This document shows, one piece after another, positions 13,074 to 14,710 of a DNA stretch of 14,710 nucleotides. Each line of letters starts with the position of its first letter. The stretch's first letter is position 1. The position numbers and the translations under genes were made by a program. The notes under the pieces are model-generated. The model had not been told where the DNA came from. It saw only the letters and a program-made list of their open reading frames with translations, and did not search any database. Source of the DNA: Verrucomicrobiota bacterium (lineage in GTDB: Bacteria > Verrucomicrobiota > Verrucomicrobiia > Limisphaerales > UBA9464); NCBI GenBank assembly GCA_026397675.1, contig JAPLUH010000504.1:1-14710 (forward strand). Direction: 5' to 3'.

Positions 13074-14710
13074 ATGTCCGCGGGACTTCAACTTAGCCAA
13101 CGGCTTTCCCAGCAGATGGTGCTGTCGCCGCAGCTCCAGCATTCGCTGGCGCTTCTGCAGGCGCCGGTGTTGGAGCTCAAGGCGATGGTGGAGCAAGAGC
13201 TCCAATTAAACCCAGTTCTGGAAGAGATCGGGGCCTTGGAAGTCGATGTCGAGGCCCGGGAAGCTCAGGCCGAAGCCGAAGCCGCGGCTGCCGATCCCGC
13301 GGAACCCCCTCTGGATGTTCAGTTTGATCCGGCGCGCGAAAAGCACGACGACGAGCCGGTCGATCGTTTTTCTGAAGATCTCCAGAAGCTCCTCAAGATG
13401 GACGAGGAATGGCGCGAAGTTTTCGCCCAGAACAACACCGTCAATAAGGTTACACAGGAGGATGAAGAGCGCCGTCAGCACCTCTTCGATTCCCTGACCA
13501 CGGGCCAATCCTTGCAGGAATACTTGCTGGAGCAGGTGCGCTTCACCGAGTTGACCCCCGAACAGCGTGAAGTTTCCGAATTACTCATCGGAAACATCGA
13601 CGACCGAGGTTATCTAACGGCCCAACCCGAAGAACTCACCTTCTCCACAGGCTTCTCGACCGAGCGAATTTTGGAAGTGCTGTCGGTTCTCCAATCCTTC
13701 GAACCCCCCGGTGTGGGGGCTCGAGACCTTCGGGAGTGCCTGATGCTTCAGATGGAGCGAGCAGGCCGGACCAATGATCTGGAATACCTCATCCTCCGCG
13801 ACTACATGGAGGAGTTGGGTAAACGGCGGTTCCCCGAGATCGCCCGCCAGTTGGGAATCACTCCGTCCGAGGCCCAGGAGGCGGCGGGACGGATCGCCCG
13901 GCTCGATCCCAGGCCGGGTTCCGATTTTTCCCGCGATCCTGAACAATACGTGGTGCCAGAGTTGGAGGTCATCCGGCGCGTGGTCGATGATCCCAGCCCG
14001 GACATCAAGGCGACGGACATCGAAGATCCGCCGTCGCTGATGGAGATCCTGAGCGATCCCGACGAAGAGGATGAGGTAATTACTCACCTGCGTTATCGCC
14101 TCTCGATGCAGACCCGCGAGGGACTTCGTCAGTGGCGATTCACCGATCAGGATTCGGTTTCAGAGACCCTTCTGAACGCCCTGAGCGAAGACCTCACCCG
14201 CATCGTGCGGGGTGACGAACGCCTGTACCACCGGTTCTTGGGGAAGGCCTCGTTCAGCACGGCCGCCGACAAACGTCTCAAGGCCTGTGCTGAGCAGTTG
14301 GCATCCGAGGAAATGAAGGTTGGTGGTGGTGCGACCGAGGTCTTGGTGGCCGATCTCAACCGGATCTTTCTGTGCGATTTTCTCCCGATCTCCGAGAAGC
14401 GCCAAAAAGTGGAGTACGACGTGGCTGGCAAGGATGAGTTCATGCCCCAGTTGCGCATTAGCAGCACCTACAAAGACTTGCTGGCTCAGTCGGAAACTTC
14501 CGCTGAGGTCCGAGAATACGTGCGCGACAAGATCAAGGCCGGCAAGTTTCTCATCAAGAGTCTCAACCAGCGCCAGAGCACCATTTTGAGCATCGGCCGC
14601 GAGATCGTGAAGCGTCAGCGGGATTTCATGGAAAAAGGAGTCGAGCACCTCAAGCCCATGACCATGGTCATGGTGGCCGAGGTGGTGGGTGTCCATGAGA
14701 CGACCGTGAG
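13074..14710 (+). CDS. rpoN: RNA polymerase sigma-54 factor RpoN (runs off right edge)
   Basis: RpoN directs core RNA polymerase to -24/-12 promoters and needs AAA+ activators. The frame is open from ATG 13074 to the window end (545 codons). Region I is clear: QLSQRLSQQMVLSPQLQHSL, LLQAPVLEL and QELQLNPVLEE (about residues 6-45). An acidic region II follows to about 125. The core-binding domain has SLQEYLLEQV, IGNIDDRGYLT, FEPPGVGARDLRECL and LDPRPGSDF, ending at EQYVVPELEV. Next come about 137 unfamiliar residues (309-445). The normal sequence then resumes as MPQLRISSTYKDLL (from 457), FLIKSLNQRQSTIL and the helix-turn-helix start MTMVMVAEVVGVHETTV. The RpoN box lies beyond the edge. The protein already exceeds the 477 residues of E. 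coli RpoN before its C-terminus. A sigma-54-like motif precedes it, suggesting self-regulation. Confidence 0.95.
   Translation, partial: MSAGLQLSQRLSQQMVLSPQLQHSLALLQAPVLELKAMVEQELQLNPVLEEIGALEVDVEAREAQAEAEAAAADPAEPPLDVQFDPAREKHDDEPVDRFSEDLQKLLKMDEEWREVFAQNNTVNKVTQEDEERRQHLFDSLTTGQSLQEYLLEQVRFTELTPEQREVSELLIGNIDDRGYLTAQPEELTFSTGFSTERILEVLSVLQSFEPPGVGARDLRECLMLQMERAGRTNDLEYLILRDYMEELGKRRFPEIARQLGITPSEAQEAAGRIARLDPRPGSDFSRDPEQYVVPELEVIRRVVDDPSPDIKATDIEDPPSLMEILSDPDEEDEVITHLRYRLSMQTREGLRQWRFTDQDSVSETLLNALSEDLTRIVRGDERLYHRFLGKASFSTAADKRLKACAEQLASEEMKVGGGATEVLVADLNRIFLCDFLPISEKRQKVEYDVAGKDEFMPQLRISSTYKDLLAQSETSAEVREYVRDKIKAGKFLIKSLNQRQSTILSIGREIVKRQRDFMEKGVEHLKPMTMVMVAEVVGVHETTV

Noticed and set aside
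13614..14087. Minus-strand open frame of 157 codons opposite rpoN
   Set aside because: The plus strand here encodes well-conserved RpoN sequence; the minus frame has no recognisable product.
1..14710. Search for CRISPR arrays, tRNA or rRNA genes, insertion sequences, phage or toxin-antitoxin genes
   Set aside because: I saw no regular spaced repeats, tRNA-like cloverleaf, transposase or integrase motifs, or flanking direct repeats. All gaps are under 300 bases and hold only short regulatory-like elements.

Overview
The window is 14.7 kb of gene-dense, GC-rich bacterial chromosome. I infer a member of the Verrucomicrobiota, possibly the Pedosphaera/Limisphaerales side. The inference rests on a secreted protein built from modules common in that phylum (a short beta module ending in GLFRLRF, then a cysteine-free Ig-like domain), on menaquinone synthesis by the futalosine route (mqnC), and on frequent GTG starts with weak or absent Shine-Dalgarno sequences. 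There are no tRNAs, rRNAs, insertion sequences, CRISPR arrays or phage genes that I can see. Two genes run off the window edges: a GspE/PilB-type ATPase on the left (minus strand) and rpoN on the right (plus strand).

Layout. 1-650 (-): N-terminal part of a type II secretion/type IV pilus assembly ATPase, divergent from ruvB. 916-1899 (+): ruvB, Holliday junction helicase. 2148-3332 (+): exported Ig-like protein with two tandem C-terminal repeats, preceded by an AT-rich promoter-like region. 3408-4409 (-): exported DUF3616-type protein. 4537-5739 (+): mqnC. 10961-8511, 8514-7483 and 7472-5793 (all -): a tight three-gene transcription unit encoding a Ski2-like helicase, a DHDPS-fold enzyme and a B12-binding radical SAM protein. 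11145-12221 (+) proB and 12249-12932 (+) mazG form a short unit divergent from the helicase operon. 13074 to the right edge (+): rpoN.

Most genes are housekeeping functions: recombination (ruvB), proline synthesis (proB), nucleotide-pool sanitation (mazG), quinone synthesis (mqnC), sigma-54 transcription (rpoN) and protein export (GspE/PilB). The less ordinary content lies in four places. RpoN carries an extra segment of about 137 residues inside the core-binding/DNA-binding part, and a good match to a sigma-54 promoter lies just before its own start. MqnC carries an extra segment of about 35 residues. The helicase/DHDPS-like/radical SAM operon joins enzymes with no obvious shared pathway, and its DHDPS member keeps the Schiff-base lysine but lacks the usual catalytic tyrosine. 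The Ig-like secreted protein ends in a duplicated module I do not recognise. I found no clear defence, mobile or RNA-based system; the possible novelty is in these protein architectures and in the operon.
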